Positions 37,976 through 45,901 of a stretch of DNA of 64,000 bases are shown one piece after another; the stretch's first letter is position 1, and each line of letters starts with the position of its first letter. The position numbers and the translations under genes were made by a program. Source of the stretch: Rhodanobacter sp. DHB23 (GTDB taxonomy: Bacteria > Pseudomonadota > Gammaproteobacteria > Xanthomonadales > Rhodanobacteraceae); assembly GCF_014842975.1 (NCBI RefSeq), contig NZ_JACYXK010000025.1, positions 62,001 to 126,000 on the forward strand. Reading direction: 5' to 3'. Below the pieces are notes generated by a model, which was not told the DNA's origin, ran no database searches, and saw only the letters and a program-made list of their open reading frames with translations.

Positions 37976-39331
37976 ATGACTTCACGCTACCGCTTTCCGG
38001 ACGGGTTCCTCTGGGGCGCGGCCACTTCCGCCTATCAGATCGAAGGTTCGCCGCTGGCGGACGGCGCCGGCCCCAGCATCTGGCAGCGCTTCGCGCACAC
38101 GCCCGGGATGATGGCGAACGGCGACCACGGCAACGTGGCCTGCGACCACTACCGCCGCTACAGGGACGACGTGCAGCTGATGCGCGCGCTGGGCCTGCAG
38201 AGCTACCGCTTCAGCGTGAACTGGGCGCGCGTGCTGCCCGGGGGTGCCGGGCGCGTCAATCCGAAGGGGCTGGACTTCTATTCGCGGCTGGTCGACGAGC
38301 TGCTGGAGAACGGCATCACGCCGAACGTCACGCTGTTCCACTGGGACCTGCCGGCGGCGCTGGACGACCGCGGCGGCTGGCTCAACCGCGACAGTGCGCA
38401 CTGGTTCGCCGAATACGCCACGACGATGTTCAAGGCGCTGGACGACCGCGTACCGTACTGGAGCACGCTCAACGAACCGTGGGTGGTGGTCGACGGCGGC
38501 TACCTGCATGGCACGCTGGCGCCCGGCCACCGCAGCCCGTTCGAGGCGCCGATCGCCGCGCACAACCTGATGCGCGCCAGCGGCGCGGGCATCCAGGCCT
38601 ACCGCGCGCACGGCAGGCACGAGATCGGCGTGGTGTTCAACATCGAGCCCAAGTATCCGTATTCCGACAGCGCGGAAGACCTCGCCGCCACGCGCCGCGC
38701 CAACGCCTACATGAACCAGCAGTTCGCCGACCCGGCGCTGCTCGGCAGCTACCCCGCCGAGCTGGCGGAGGTCTATGGCGAGGCCTGGCCGGATTTCCCG
38801 GCGGACGATTTCCAGCTGACCAGGCAGCCGGTCGATTTCGTCGGCCTCAACTACTACACGCGCGCCGTGGTGCGGCACGACGCCCACGCCTTCCCGCTGC
38901 GCGCCGCGCCGGTGCCGCAGCCGCAGCACACGCGCACCGAGACCGGCTGGGAAGTCTACGCGCAGGGCCTGGTCGACATGCTCACCGGCTTCCGCCAGCG
39001 CTACGGCGACATCCCGCTCTACATCACCGAGAACGGCTCCGCCTTCTACGATCCGCCGACGGTGGAGGGCGAAGTGCTGGAGGATCCGCTGCGCACGGAT
39101 TACCTGCGCAAGCACCTCATGGCCGCGCATCGCGCGATCGAGGCCGGCGTGAACCTCAAGGGGTATTACGCGTGGTCGCTGATGGACAACCTGGAGTGGT
39201 CGCTGGGCTTCGCCAAGCGCTTCGGCCTGTACCACGTCGATTTCGCCACGCAGAAGCGCACGCCCAAGGCCACCGGGAAGCTCTACGCGCGGGTGATCGC
39301 GAGCCACGGCGAAGCGCTGGACGAATCCTGA
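37976..39331 (+). CDS. GH1 beta-glucosidase
   Basis: The 451-residue protein starts MTSRYRFPDGFLWGAATSAYQIEGS, the GH1 N-terminal signature, at 37976. The acid/base glutamate is E167 in TLNEPW and the nucleophile is E352 in YITENGS. There is no signal peptide, so it acts in the cytoplasm on imported disaccharides, most likely beta-glucosides, though GH1 enzymes also accept other beta-glycosides. It lies downstream of the consensus LacI operator and 37 bp before the second GH39 gene. Confidence 0.95.
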   Translation: MTSRYRFPDGFLWGAATSAYQIEGSPLADGAGPSIWQRFAHTPGMMANGDHGNVACDHYRRYRDDVQLMRALGLQSYRFSVNWARVLPGGAGRVNPKGLDFYSRLVDELLENGITPNVTLFHWDLPAALDDRGGWLNRDSAHWFAEYATTMFKALDDRVPYWSTLNEPWVVVDGGYLHGTLAPGHRSPFEAPIAAHNLMRASGAGIQAYRAHGRHEIGVVFNIEPKYPYSDSAEDLAATRRANAYMNQQFADPALLGSYPAELAEVYGEAWPDFPADDFQLTRQPVDFVGLNYYTRAVVRHDAHAFPLRAAPVPQPQHTRTETGWEVYAQGLVDMLTGFRQRYGDIPLYITENGSAFYDPPTVEGEVLEDPLRTDYLRKHLMAAHRAIEAGVNLKGYYAWSLMDNLEWSLGFAKRFGLYHVDFATQKRTPKATGKLYARVIASHGEALDES

Positions 39332-39368
39332 AAAACCGAATCATGCGCAAGGGCGCAGGGGAGATGAA

Positions 39369-40970
39369 ATGAACAACACGAGGACGATGCCGCGGCGGGC
39401 CGCACTGGGCCTGCTGGCCGCGGGACTGCTCGCGCTGGGTGCAACGCAGGCCGCGCCTGCCGCCGGCGACGACGTGCGGATCAAGGTCGACGCGAAGGCG
39501 CAGGGCACGCCGTTCCCGCACTACTGGGAACAGATGTTCGGCTCCGGTCGCGCCGCGCTGGCGCTGCGCGACGACTACCGCAAGGACCTGGTCGCGGTGA
39601 AACAGGCCACCGGCTTCGGGTACGTGCGCTTCCACGGCATCTTCGACGAGGACGTCGGCCTGTTCCAGCTCGGCAAGAACGGCCAGCCGTTCTACAACGC
39701 CGCCGACAAGTCGGACAAGGGCAGCGAGCCGGTCTACAACTTCTCCTACGTGGACCAGATCTACGACGGCCTGCTGGAGCGCGGCGTGCGGCCCTACGTG
39801 GAATTGAGCTTCATGCCGGACGACATGAGTGCCGATCCCAAGGCGATCCTGGACATGTGGTATCGCCCCAACATTGCGCCTCCGAAGGACTACGCGCTGT
39901 GGGACGGCATGATCCGCGCTTTTGCACAGCACCTGATCGCGCGCTACGGCATCGATGAAGTGTCGCAGTGGTACTTCGAGGTGTGGAACGAGCCCAACAT
40001 CGGATTCTGGGCCGGCAACCCCAAGATGGCCACCTACTACACGCTGTACGACCACACCGCGCGCGCGCTGAAGTCGGTGAGCCCGCGCCTGCGCGTGGGC
40101 GGCCCGGCCACCGCGCAGGCCGCGGAGGTCGCCGGCTTCCTCAAGCACGTGCATGACGCCAACGTGCCGGTGGATTTCGTCAGCACCCACGTCTACGGCG
40201 ACGACACCGCCGACAACGTGTTCCACACCAGCGAGAACATCCCGCGCAAGGACATGGTGTGCCGCGCGGTGGACAAGGTGCACAAGGAGGTGCTGGCCTC
40301 GCCGTACCCGAAGCTGCCCTTCATCATGAGCGAGTTCAACGCTTCCTACGCCAACCTGCCCAACGTCACCGACTCGGTGTACATGGGCCCGTGGCTGGCC
40401 AACACCATCCGCGCCTGCGCCGGCAAGGTGGACGCGATGAGCTACTGGTCGTTCTCCGACGTGTTCGAGGAAGGCGGCGTGGTGCGCACGCCGTTCTACG
40501 GCGGCTTCGGCCTGATCGCCGAGGACAACATCCGCAAGCCGGCCTACAACGCCTTCGCGATGCTGCACCGGCTGGGCGACGTGCAGCTGCCATCGTCCTC
40601 CGACTCCGCGCTGGTCACCCGCCGTGCCGACGGTACCCTGGCGCTGGCCCTGTGGAACTACGCGCCGCCGGTGGGCGACACCGCCGATTACACCGTCGGC
40701 CAGCCGAAGGGTGACGTGAAGCATTTCGAGGTCGACCTGTCCTCGTTGCCGCCGGGCGCCGCGGCGACCGTGTGGCGCCTGGATGAAACGCATGGCAACG
40801 TCATCGCCACGTTCGACCGGATGGGGCGCCCGGCCTTCCCCTCGCGCGAGCAGATCCGGCAGTTGCGCGAAGCTGGCCAGATGGCCGCGCCCGAGCAGGT
40901 CGCGCTGCACGGCGGCAAGCTCGTCCTCGACATCCCGCCGCAGGGCCTGGTGGTGGTCGAGGTGCATTGA
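39369..40970 (+). CDS. GH39 family glycosidase, copy 2
   Basis: The 533-residue exported protein has a signal peptide (RAALGLLAAGLLALGATQAAPA) preceded by twin arginines only weakly placed (MPRRAALG). It is a clear paralogue of the GH39 at 29790: FPHYWEQMFGSGRAAL, acid/base E208 in VWNEPN, nucleophile E322 in IMSEFN. It differs by an insertion after FDED (GKNGQPFYNAADKSDKGSE), absent from copy 1, close to the substrate-cleft side. GGGGAG precedes the start. Transcribed after the GH1 gene. Confidence 0.92.
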   Translation: MNNTRTMPRRAALGLLAAGLLALGATQAAPAAGDDVRIKVDAKAQGTPFPHYWEQMFGSGRAALALRDDYRKDLVAVKQATGFGYVRFHGIFDEDVGLFQLGKNGQPFYNAADKSDKGSEPVYNFSYVDQIYDGLLERGVRPYVELSFMPDDMSADPKAILDMWYRPNIAPPKDYALWDGMIRAFAQHLIARYGIDEVSQWYFEVWNEPNIGFWAGNPKMATYYTLYDHTARALKSVSPRLRVGGPATAQAAEVAGFLKHVHDANVPVDFVSTHVYGDDTADNVFHTSENIPRKDMVCRAVDKVHKEVLASPYPKLPFIMSEFNASYANLPNVTDSVYMGPWLANTIRACAGKVDAMSYWSFSDVFEEGGVVRTPFYGGFGLIAEDNIRKPAYNAFAMLHRLGDVQLPSSSDSALVTRRADGTLALALWNYAPPVGDTADYTVGQPKGDVKHFEVDLSSLPPGAAATVWRLDETHGNVIATFDRMGRPAFPSREQIRQLREAGQMAAPEQVALHGGKLVLDIPPQGLVVVEVH

Positions 40971-40987
40971 GCACTCATGCTTTCGAG

Positions 40988-41073
40988 CCCCTCTCCCGCT
41001 TGCGGGCACGCGGGGAGGCGCCATGGATGGCGCCGGCTTTGAGGAGCGAGGAGAGGGGTTGGGGAGAGGGGCT
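40988..41073. repeat. Palindromic repeat copy R6, near-identical inverted partner of R7
   Basis: About 86 bp beginning CCCCTCTCCCGCTTGCGGGC and containing GGCGCCATGGATGGCGCC. It matches the reverse complement of 42958-43044 at all but about two positions. The two copies flank thrC in opposite orientation. Confidence 0.88.
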
Positions 41074-41112
41074 CTTGCTTGTGCTGGGTTGTCGCAAGTT
41101 TCAAAGCGGTTT

Positions 41113-41440
41113 CGTGCGCCTGTCGGCGCCCGAGTTACTTTTCTCTTGAGTGGCCAAGAGAAAAGTAACCAAAAGAGAAGGCCACCCCGATGCGGCGCTC
41201 TCCGGGCATCCTGCCCTCCGAGTCCGTGAGGCGTGGCCGGGCTTTTCGGCCGGGCTCCTGCCCGGTCGAAAAGGCGTTGCCATCCGTGGCAACGCCCGCT
41301 GCGCGGCCTGATCGTCCACGCCTCACCGCCGCATAGGGGCCCCGAAGGGCAGCGCGCTCCTGCGCGCAGAAGCAACAGCCAGAGCTACAGCTACAGCTAG
41401 AGTTAGAGCTAGAGCTAGAGCTAGAGCTAGAGCTAGAGCG
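41113..41440. repeat. Intergenic element with 14-bp perfect hairpin and hexamer array
   Basis: The element begins with the hairpin GTTACTTTTCTCTT (41134-41147) / AAGAGAAAAGTAAC (41156-41169) and continues through GC-rich palindromic segments. It ends in ten tandem hexamers, mostly AGAGCT, at 41381-41440. No gene is supported within it. Elements with the same AGTTACTTTTCTCTTG start are, to my knowledge, widespread between genes in Xanthomonadales. Confidence 0.75.
41381..41440. repeat. Hexanucleotide tandem repeat (AGAGCT)10
   Basis: Ten exact-length hexamers cover 60 bp: AGAGCT once, ACAGCT twice, AGAGTT once, AGAGCT five times and a final AGAGCG. The degenerate units are at one end, as expected for slippage growth. 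It lies 20 bp beyond the stop codon of thrC, so length change would not alter a protein. Confidence 0.92.
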
Positions 41441-41459
41441 GACCGTCCTGACGGTGGGG

Positions 41460-42770
41460 TCAATTCCGCTCGCGCAGCCACTGCTTCAACGCTTCATCAT
41501 CCGCTGCCATCGGCTCCGCGCTGGCCGAACGCTGCAGCATCGCCGCCAGCGCGGGCGGGACAGCGACGGCATGGCCGACCAGCGGTTCCACCACCTGCTC
41601 GAACTTCGCCGGATGCGCGGTGGCGACCACGGCCCACGGCCGGTCGTCGCTCCGTTCGCGCAGGCGGTCGAGCAGGTGCAGGGCGGTGGCGGTGTGCGGG
41701 CAGAACGTTTCGCCGTGTTCACTCGCATGCAGGGCGATGGTGCGGCGGATGGTGGCGTCGTCCACGCTCTCCGCATGCAGCGTGTGGCGCAGCGCCGCGT
41801 CGTCGCCGAAGGTCCAGTGCAGGCGCTCGAAGTTGCTGGGCGCGCCCACGTCCATCGCATTGGCCAGCGTGGCGATCGCTTCGCGCGGCGCGTAATCGTG
41901 GCCGGCGAAGAACTCGGGCAGGGTGGCGTTGGCATTGCAGGCCAGCCGGACCTCGCCCAACGGCAGGCCCATCGCACGCACCCACAGGCAGGCCATCGCG
42001 TTGCCGAGGTTGCCGGTGGGCACGAGGAAGTCCAGCGGCTCGCCGCGTTCGCGCCAGAAACCGAGCGCCGTGTGCGCGTAGTAGCTCATTTGCGGCAGCA
42101 GGCGGCCGAGGCTGATGCTGTTGGCGGAGCTGAGCGGCACGGCGCGTTGCAGCTCCGCGTCGTTCAGCGCGGCCTTCACCATGCGCTGGCAATCGTCGAA
42201 GCGCCCCGCCACGCGCAGCGCCTGCACGTTGCCGCCGAAGCAGCCCAGCTGGTGCGCCTGCCGCGGCGAGACCAGGCCATCGGGATACAGGATCGCCACG
42301 CGCACGCCCGGCTGGCGATGGAATGCCGCGCCCACCGCCGCGCCGGTGTCGCCCGAGGTGGCGACCAGGATGGTGAGCGGCCGGTCGTCCGCACGCGGCA
42401 GCCGGCGCAGGCAGGCGGCGAGGAAGCGCGCGCCCACGTCCTTGAACGCCGCCGTGGGGCCGTGGAACAACTCCAGCATCTGCGCGTCGCGGTACGGCAG
42501 CGGGCGCAGCGGCACCGCGAAATCCAGCGCCTCGGCGCAGATCGCCGGGAGTTCGCTGGCCAGCGCATCCCCCGCGAAGAACGGCGCGAGCAGGGTGGCG
42601 GCGGTGTCGGCCAGTGAGCCGCGTGGATCGAAGTCGGAAGGATCCAGCGTCGGCAAACGCTCCGGCACGTAGAGGCCGCCATCCGGCGCGAGGCCGGCGG
42701 CGATGGCTCCGCTCAATGTGGCGGCAGGCGCGTGCTTGCGCGTGCTGAGGTAGCGCAACGAATGACTCAT
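41460..42770 (-). CDS. thrC: Threonine synthase
   Basis: This PLP enzyme converts O-phosphohomoserine to threonine. The ATG at 42770 gives MSHSLRYLSTRKHAPAATLSGAI and 436 residues, typical of the gammaproteobacterial type. The catalytic lysine is in FHGPTAAFKDVGARF, and the phosphate loop is VATSGDTGAAVGAAFH. It is the last gene of the thr operon and is separated from thrB by a 289-bp gap with repeat R7. Confidence 0.97.
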   Translation of the reverse strand: MSHSLRYLSTRKHAPAATLSGAIAAGLAPDGGLYVPERLPTLDPSDFDPRGSLADTAATLLAPFFAGDALASELPAICAEALDFAVPLRPLPYRDAQMLELFHGPTAAFKDVGARFLAACLRRLPRADDRPLTILVATSGDTGAAVGAAFHRQPGVRVAILYPDGLVSPRQAHQLGCFGGNVQALRVAGRFDDCQRMVKAALNDAELQRAVPLSSANSISLGRLLPQMSYYAHTALGFWRERGEPLDFLVPTGNLGNAMACLWVRAMGLPLGEVRLACNANATLPEFFAGHDYAPREAIATLANAMDVGAPSNFERLHWTFGDDAALRHTLHAESVDDATIRRTIALHASEHGETFCPHTATALHLLDRLRERSDDRPWAVVATAHPAKFEQVVEPLVGHAVAVPPALAAMLQRSASAEPMAADDEALKQWLRERN

Positions 42771-42957
42771 GAGCCGCTCCCCGCATGCACAAGATTGTTG
42801 GCCTCGGTCCCCGGGTGCGGCGTGGCGTGGCGGCGGCGGTCGTGTCGCGGAGTGTTGTTCCAATGTCCCTGGAACAGCAGGCGTGCAATTCCGGCGTATC
42901 GAACCGGGCCATTCCTCCTGGTTGCTTCCTTGTTGCTTGCGAAGGCGCTGTAGCCAA

Positions 42958-43044
42958 AGCCCCTCTCCCCCGACCCCTCTCCTCGCTCCTCAAAGCCGGC
43001 GCCATCCATGGCGCCTCCCCGCGTGCCCGCAAGCGGGAGAGGGG
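42958..43044. repeat. Palindromic repeat copy R7 between thrB and thrC
   Basis: This is an inverted, near-identical copy of R6 (40988-41073), including the central GGCGCCATCCATGGCGCC. It lies in the thrB-thrC gap, where a strong RNA hairpin could affect thrC expression. Confidence 0.88.
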
Positions 43045-43059
43045 AGTGTGGCATGCGGC

Positions 43060-44058
43060 TCATGCGGCCACCTCGCCATCGACCAGGCACGCCGCGGGTC
43101 CATCGATGGGCGCGACGAACACGTCGCTCTCCAGGCCCGTTTCGGCAAACGCCGCCCGCATCGCGACCGAGGCCGCCTCTGCCTCCGCACGATGCTCGAA
43201 CCAGCCGAACACGCTGGGCCCGCCCCCGGAGATGCTCGCCCCCAGCGCGCGATGGTCGAGCGCTGCCTGCTTCACGCGGCCGAAGTTCGGCACCAGCGGC
43301 GCCCGCCGCGGTTCCACCAGCATGTCCTTCAGGCCATCGCGCACCAGCGCCGCGTCGCCACGGAAACAACCGGCGAGCAGCAACGAGAGGTTCGCGCTCT
43401 GCGCCACGAATTCGCCCAGCGCGTAGTGCCCCGCCAGCGCGGCGCGCGCCTTGCGCGTCTCCAGCACGAAGTGCGGATGCACCAGCGCGCAATGCCAGCC
43501 GGCCGGCACCGGGATGCGCAGCACGCGGTCGTGTGTGGCCAGCGCCAGGCCGCCGAGCAGTTGCGGCCCCACGTTGTCGCCGTGGCGGCCGCCGCTGGCC
43601 GCCGCCTCGCCGTCCATCGCGAAGCCGTACAGCGCCTCGTGCGGCAGCGGCTGCTCCAGCAACGCGTTCGCCGCCACCAGCGCGGCCACGCAGGAGGCGG
43701 CCGAGCCGGCCATGCCCGAACCCAGCGCGATGCCCTTGTGCAGCACCACTTCGAAGCCGTGGCGCAGGCCCAGCGCCTTGCGCAGCGCGAGCAGGGCGAC
43801 GCCGGCGGTGTTGCGCTGCGCGTCCAGCGGCAGGTCCTGGGTGGTGCCGTGGATCGCCGCGATGCGCACGACGGGTTCGTCGATGCGGCGCACCTCGGCG
43901 CGGTCGCCGGCGCCGGCCATGCTATGGCCGAGGATGTCGAAGCCCACGCCGACGTTGCCGACGCAGGCGGGCGCGAACGCGACGGCGCGGACACGGCGGG
44001 GAGCGGGGCGGGACGACGAGGTCTTCATGGGTTCCTGCAACAGGGTAGGGGCGTTCAT
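43060..44058 (-). CDS. thrB: Homoserine kinase
   Basis: This GHMP-family kinase phosphorylates homoserine. The motifs [21 protein letters not shown], the ATP loop [20 protein letters not shown] and the C-terminal [14 protein letters not shown] are canonical. The 332-residue form starts at 44058 and overlaps the hom stop by four bases; an internal ATG at 44028 (MKTSSSRP) is possible but the overlap favours the longer form. Confidence 0.96.
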   Translation of the reverse strand: MNAPTLLQEPMKTSSSRPAPRRVRAVAFAPACVGNVGVGFDILGHSMAGAGDRAEVRRIDEPVVRIAAIHGTTQDLPLDAQRNTAGVALLALRKALGLRHGFEVVLHKGIALGSGMAGSAASCVAALVAANALLEQPLPHEALYGFAMDGEAAASGGRHGDNVGPQLLGGLALATHDRVLRIPVPAGWHCALVHPHFVLETRKARAALAGHYALGEFVAQSANLSLLLAGCFRGDAALVRDGLKDMLVEPRRAPLVPNFGRVKQAALDHRALGASISGGGPSVFGWFEHRAEAEAASVAMRAAFAETGLESDVFVAPIDGPAACLVDGEVAA

Positions 44059-45209
44059 GCGCGCGGCTCCAGCGATTCGGCGATCCGCAGCAGGTCGGCG
44101 AACACGCCGGCCGCGGTCACTTCCGGCCCGGCGCCGGGTCCTTGCACGAGCATGGGATTGTCGCAGTAACGGCGCGTGCGGAACTGCACCACGTTGTCGG
44201 TGAGCCGTGTGTGCGCGAACGGGTGCGCCACGGGCAGCACCGCCAGCCGCACGCTGGCGCGACCTTTGCGGTCGAGGCTGGCGACGTGGCGCAGCACGCC
44301 GCCGCGGGTGTGCGCCTCGGCGAGCCTAGCGGCCATCGGCGCGTCGAGTTCGTGCAGGCGCTGCATGAACTCGTCCGCGGGCAACCCGGCCAGCGCGGGC
44401 GGCACCAGGCTCTCCACCGCCACCTGTTCCAGCGACAGCGGCCAGCCGGCCTCGCGCGCGAGGATCACCAGCTTGCGCGCCACGTCGAGGCCGGACAGGT
44501 CCTCGCGCGGATCGGGCTCGGTGTAGCCCAGCGCATGCGCCTCGCGCACCAGCGCGGAAAACGGCTGCTGGCCGTCGTGGCGGTTGCACAGCCAGGCCAG
44601 CGTGCCGGAGAACATGCCTTCCACCGCCAGCAGTTCGTCGCCGGTGTCGAGCAGGTCGCGCAGGGTCTGCACCACCGGCAGGCCGGCGCAGACGGTGGCC
44701 TCGTAGTGGAAGCGCGCGCCGTCGGCGCAGGCGGCGCGGATCGCGCGCCAGCGTTCCAGCGGTCCGCTGCCGGCCAGTTTGTTCGGCGTCACCACGTGCA
44801 GCCCGGCGGCCAGCCAGCGCGGATAGTGCGCGGCCACCGCTTCGCTGGCGCTGCAGTCGACCAGCAGGGCGTGCCGATCACCCATGCCGTGCACGTGCGC
44901 GGCGAAGACGTCGAGGTCGCTGGGGCGCCAGGTCTGCGCACCGGCATGGCGGGCGTTGAGCTCGGCGTCGTCGCAATCCAGCCACATGCGCTGGCGGGCC
45001 ACCACGCCGCAGAGTTTCAGGTCCAGCGCGTGGTCCCGCGACAGCCGCGGCTGCGCCGTGCGCAGCTGGTCCAGCAGTGCGCCGCCGACCCGGCCGGGGC
45101 CGATCAGGCCCACCGCCAGCGTGCGCCGGCGCGCGGTTCGCGCGGGCAGCGCGAAGGCGCGCGGCGGCAGGTTCGGATGTTTGGCGAGCGGCGAAGCGCA
45201 GATGTTCAC
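44055..45209 (-). CDS. hom: Homoserine dehydrogenase, without aspartokinase domain
   Basis: This NAD(P)-dependent enzyme makes homoserine from aspartate semialdehyde. It has a Rossmann motif [17 protein letters not shown] near residue 35, the catalytic region [24 protein letters not shown], and [20 protein letters not shown], ending [21 protein letters not shown]. It resembles the C-terminal half of ThrA/MetL bifunctional enzymes, but the aspartokinase half is missing and only a 30-residue basic extension precedes the Rossmann fold. The start is a GTG at 45209 with GGAGG five bases before it; this site is held in the hairpin at 45213-45229. It is the first gene of hom-thrB-thrC. Confidence 0.94.
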   Translation of the reverse strand: MNICASPLAKHPNLPPRAFALPARTARRRTLAVGLIGPGRVGGALLDQLRTAQPRLSRDHALDLKLCGVVARQRMWLDCDDAELNARHAGAQTWRPSDLDVFAAHVHGMGDRHALLVDCSASEAVAAHYPRWLAAGLHVVTPNKLAGSGPLERWRAIRAACADGARFHYEATVCAGLPVVQTLRDLLDTGDELLAVEGMFSGTLAWLCNRHDGQQPFSALVREAHALGYTEPDPREDLSGLDVARKLVILAREAGWPLSLEQVAVESLVPPALAGLPADEFMQRLHELDAPMAARLAEAHTRGGVLRHVASLDRKGRASVRLAVLPVAHPFAHTRLTDNVVQFRTRRYCDNPMLVQGPGAGPEVTAAGVFADLLRIAESLEPRA

Positions 45210-45212
45210 AGT

Positions 45213-45229
45213 GACCTCCGGTGGAGGTC
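45213..45229 (-). promoter_or_regulatory. Hairpin covering the hom ribosome binding site
   Basis: On the RNA strand GACCTCC pairs perfectly with GGAGGTC over a three-base loop, enclosing the GGAGG that serves the hom GTG start. Opening of this stem would be needed for translation, so it may be part of leader-controlled expression or simply a translation brake. Confidence 0.6.
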
Positions 45230-45258
45230 CCGTCTCGCTAGGCGGTGTCGGTCGCGCC

Positions 45259-45283
45259 GGCCCGCCTCTTCGAGGGCGGGACC
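45259..45283 (-). terminator. GC-rich hairpin in the thr leader, attenuator candidate
   Basis: GGTCCCGCC and GGCGGGCC form a strong stem around CTCGAAGA, 14 bases after the leader peptide stop. No U-tract follows, so it may need a factor to terminate or may act as one of the alternative leader structures. Confidence 0.5.
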
Positions 45284-45296
45284 GTTGCGTAAAGGG

Positions 45297-45455
45297 TTAC
45301 TCGCGCACGGACACCCACCCGGAACCGGTGGTACCGGTACCGGTGGTAATAATCGTGGCGATGGCGGTTGCGGCGATGCCGCCCGCGGCCAGCAGCGTCC
45401 GTCCGGCGTTGACCGGGGTCGGGAGCATGCGTGCTGGTGCGAAGGATGGCGACAT
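45297..45455 (-). CDS. thrL: Threonine operon leader peptide
   Basis: This 52-residue reading frame begins MSPSFAPARM and contains the run ATAIATIITTGTGTTG, rich in threonine and isoleucine codons as in the enterobacterial thr leader. It stops 88 bp before hom, and two hairpins lie between. Ribosome stalling for lack of Thr or Ile tRNA charging would change the fold of the leader. The ATG at 45455 lies within a few bases of the inferred transcription start. It is too short for most gene finders. Confidence 0.85.
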   Translation of the reverse strand: MSPSFAPARMLPTPVNAGRTLLAAGGIAATAIATIITTGTGTTGSGWVSVRE

Positions 45456-45461
45456 GGATCC

Positions 45462-45492
45462 GAGCCTAGATGGGCGCTTGCGCGGATGTCAA
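45462..45492 (-). promoter_or_regulatory. Promoter of the thr operon
   Basis: On the minus strand TTGACA (45492-45487) is followed after 18 bases by TAGGCT. An A-tract (CCAAAAAACC) lies just upstream of the -35 box, as before the ilv-leu promoter. Initiation would be next to the thrL ATG. Confidence 0.6.
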
Positions 45493-45517
45493 CAGGTTTT
45501 TTGGAATAAGCATGGGC

Positions 45518-45541
45518 GGCCGTATGGACGTCCAGACGGCC
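45518..45541. promoter_or_regulatory. 24-bp near-perfect palindrome upstream of the thr operon
   Basis: GGCCGTATGGACGTCCAGACGGCC is its own reverse complement apart from one symmetric pair. It can also be read as three contiguous 8-mers of the type GGACGTCC, like arrays of MetJ boxes (AGACGTCT). It shares CGTATGGACG with the site upstream of ilv-leu at 22111-22140. It lies 26 bp upstream of the -35 box. Confidence 0.6.
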
Positions 45542-45699
45542 ACTTGGTTTACGAGTTCGCGAACGCCCATGCGGTTGGTCGCCTGGATCGATGGTGCGTG
45601 GCGAGCGTGCCGGCATGCCGGTCGGCACCATGCCACCGGTCGGATGTGATCCCTCCCGGATGGCCTGATTGGCGTCGGGTCCCGGTCGCGCAATGTCTG

Positions 45700-45826
45700 T
45701 CTCCCTCCCCTGCGTGCAGGGGAGGGCTGGGGTGGGGTCAGGCTCTTGCGAAAGCCATCCATGAGCGTCTTGCGCAAGGTTTCACCCCCTCCCAGCCTCC
45801 CCCTGCAAGCAAGGGGAGGAGCAAAT
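45700..45826. repeat. Two-hairpin palindromic repeat, copy R8
   Basis: Arms are CTCCCTCCCCTGCGTGCAGGGGAGGG and CTCCCCCTGCAAGCAAGGGGAG, with a spacer containing the inverted pair CTTGCG...CGCAAG. It lies between the divergent-side end of the S41 peptidase gene and the thr promoter. With thrL, the promoter and the 24-bp palindrome, it accounts for most of the 692-bp region 45210-45901. Confidence 0.85.
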
Positions 45827-45901
45827 CGGCTCACGGCTGGACTCGACGCCAATCAGGCCCGGATGGCGGCTGCCGGCCGTCGTTGCCCGCATCCGGGGTG
45901 G

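Noticed and set aside
34551-37979. 1142-residue plus-strand frame across GH89 and the ATPase
   Set aside because: It is out of frame with GH89 and antisense to the ATPase, both of which have complete catalytic motifs.
41381-41440. CRISPR-like short regular repeats
   Set aside because: The units are contiguous hexamers without spacers, and no cas genes are present. No CRISPR array was seen anywhere in the window.
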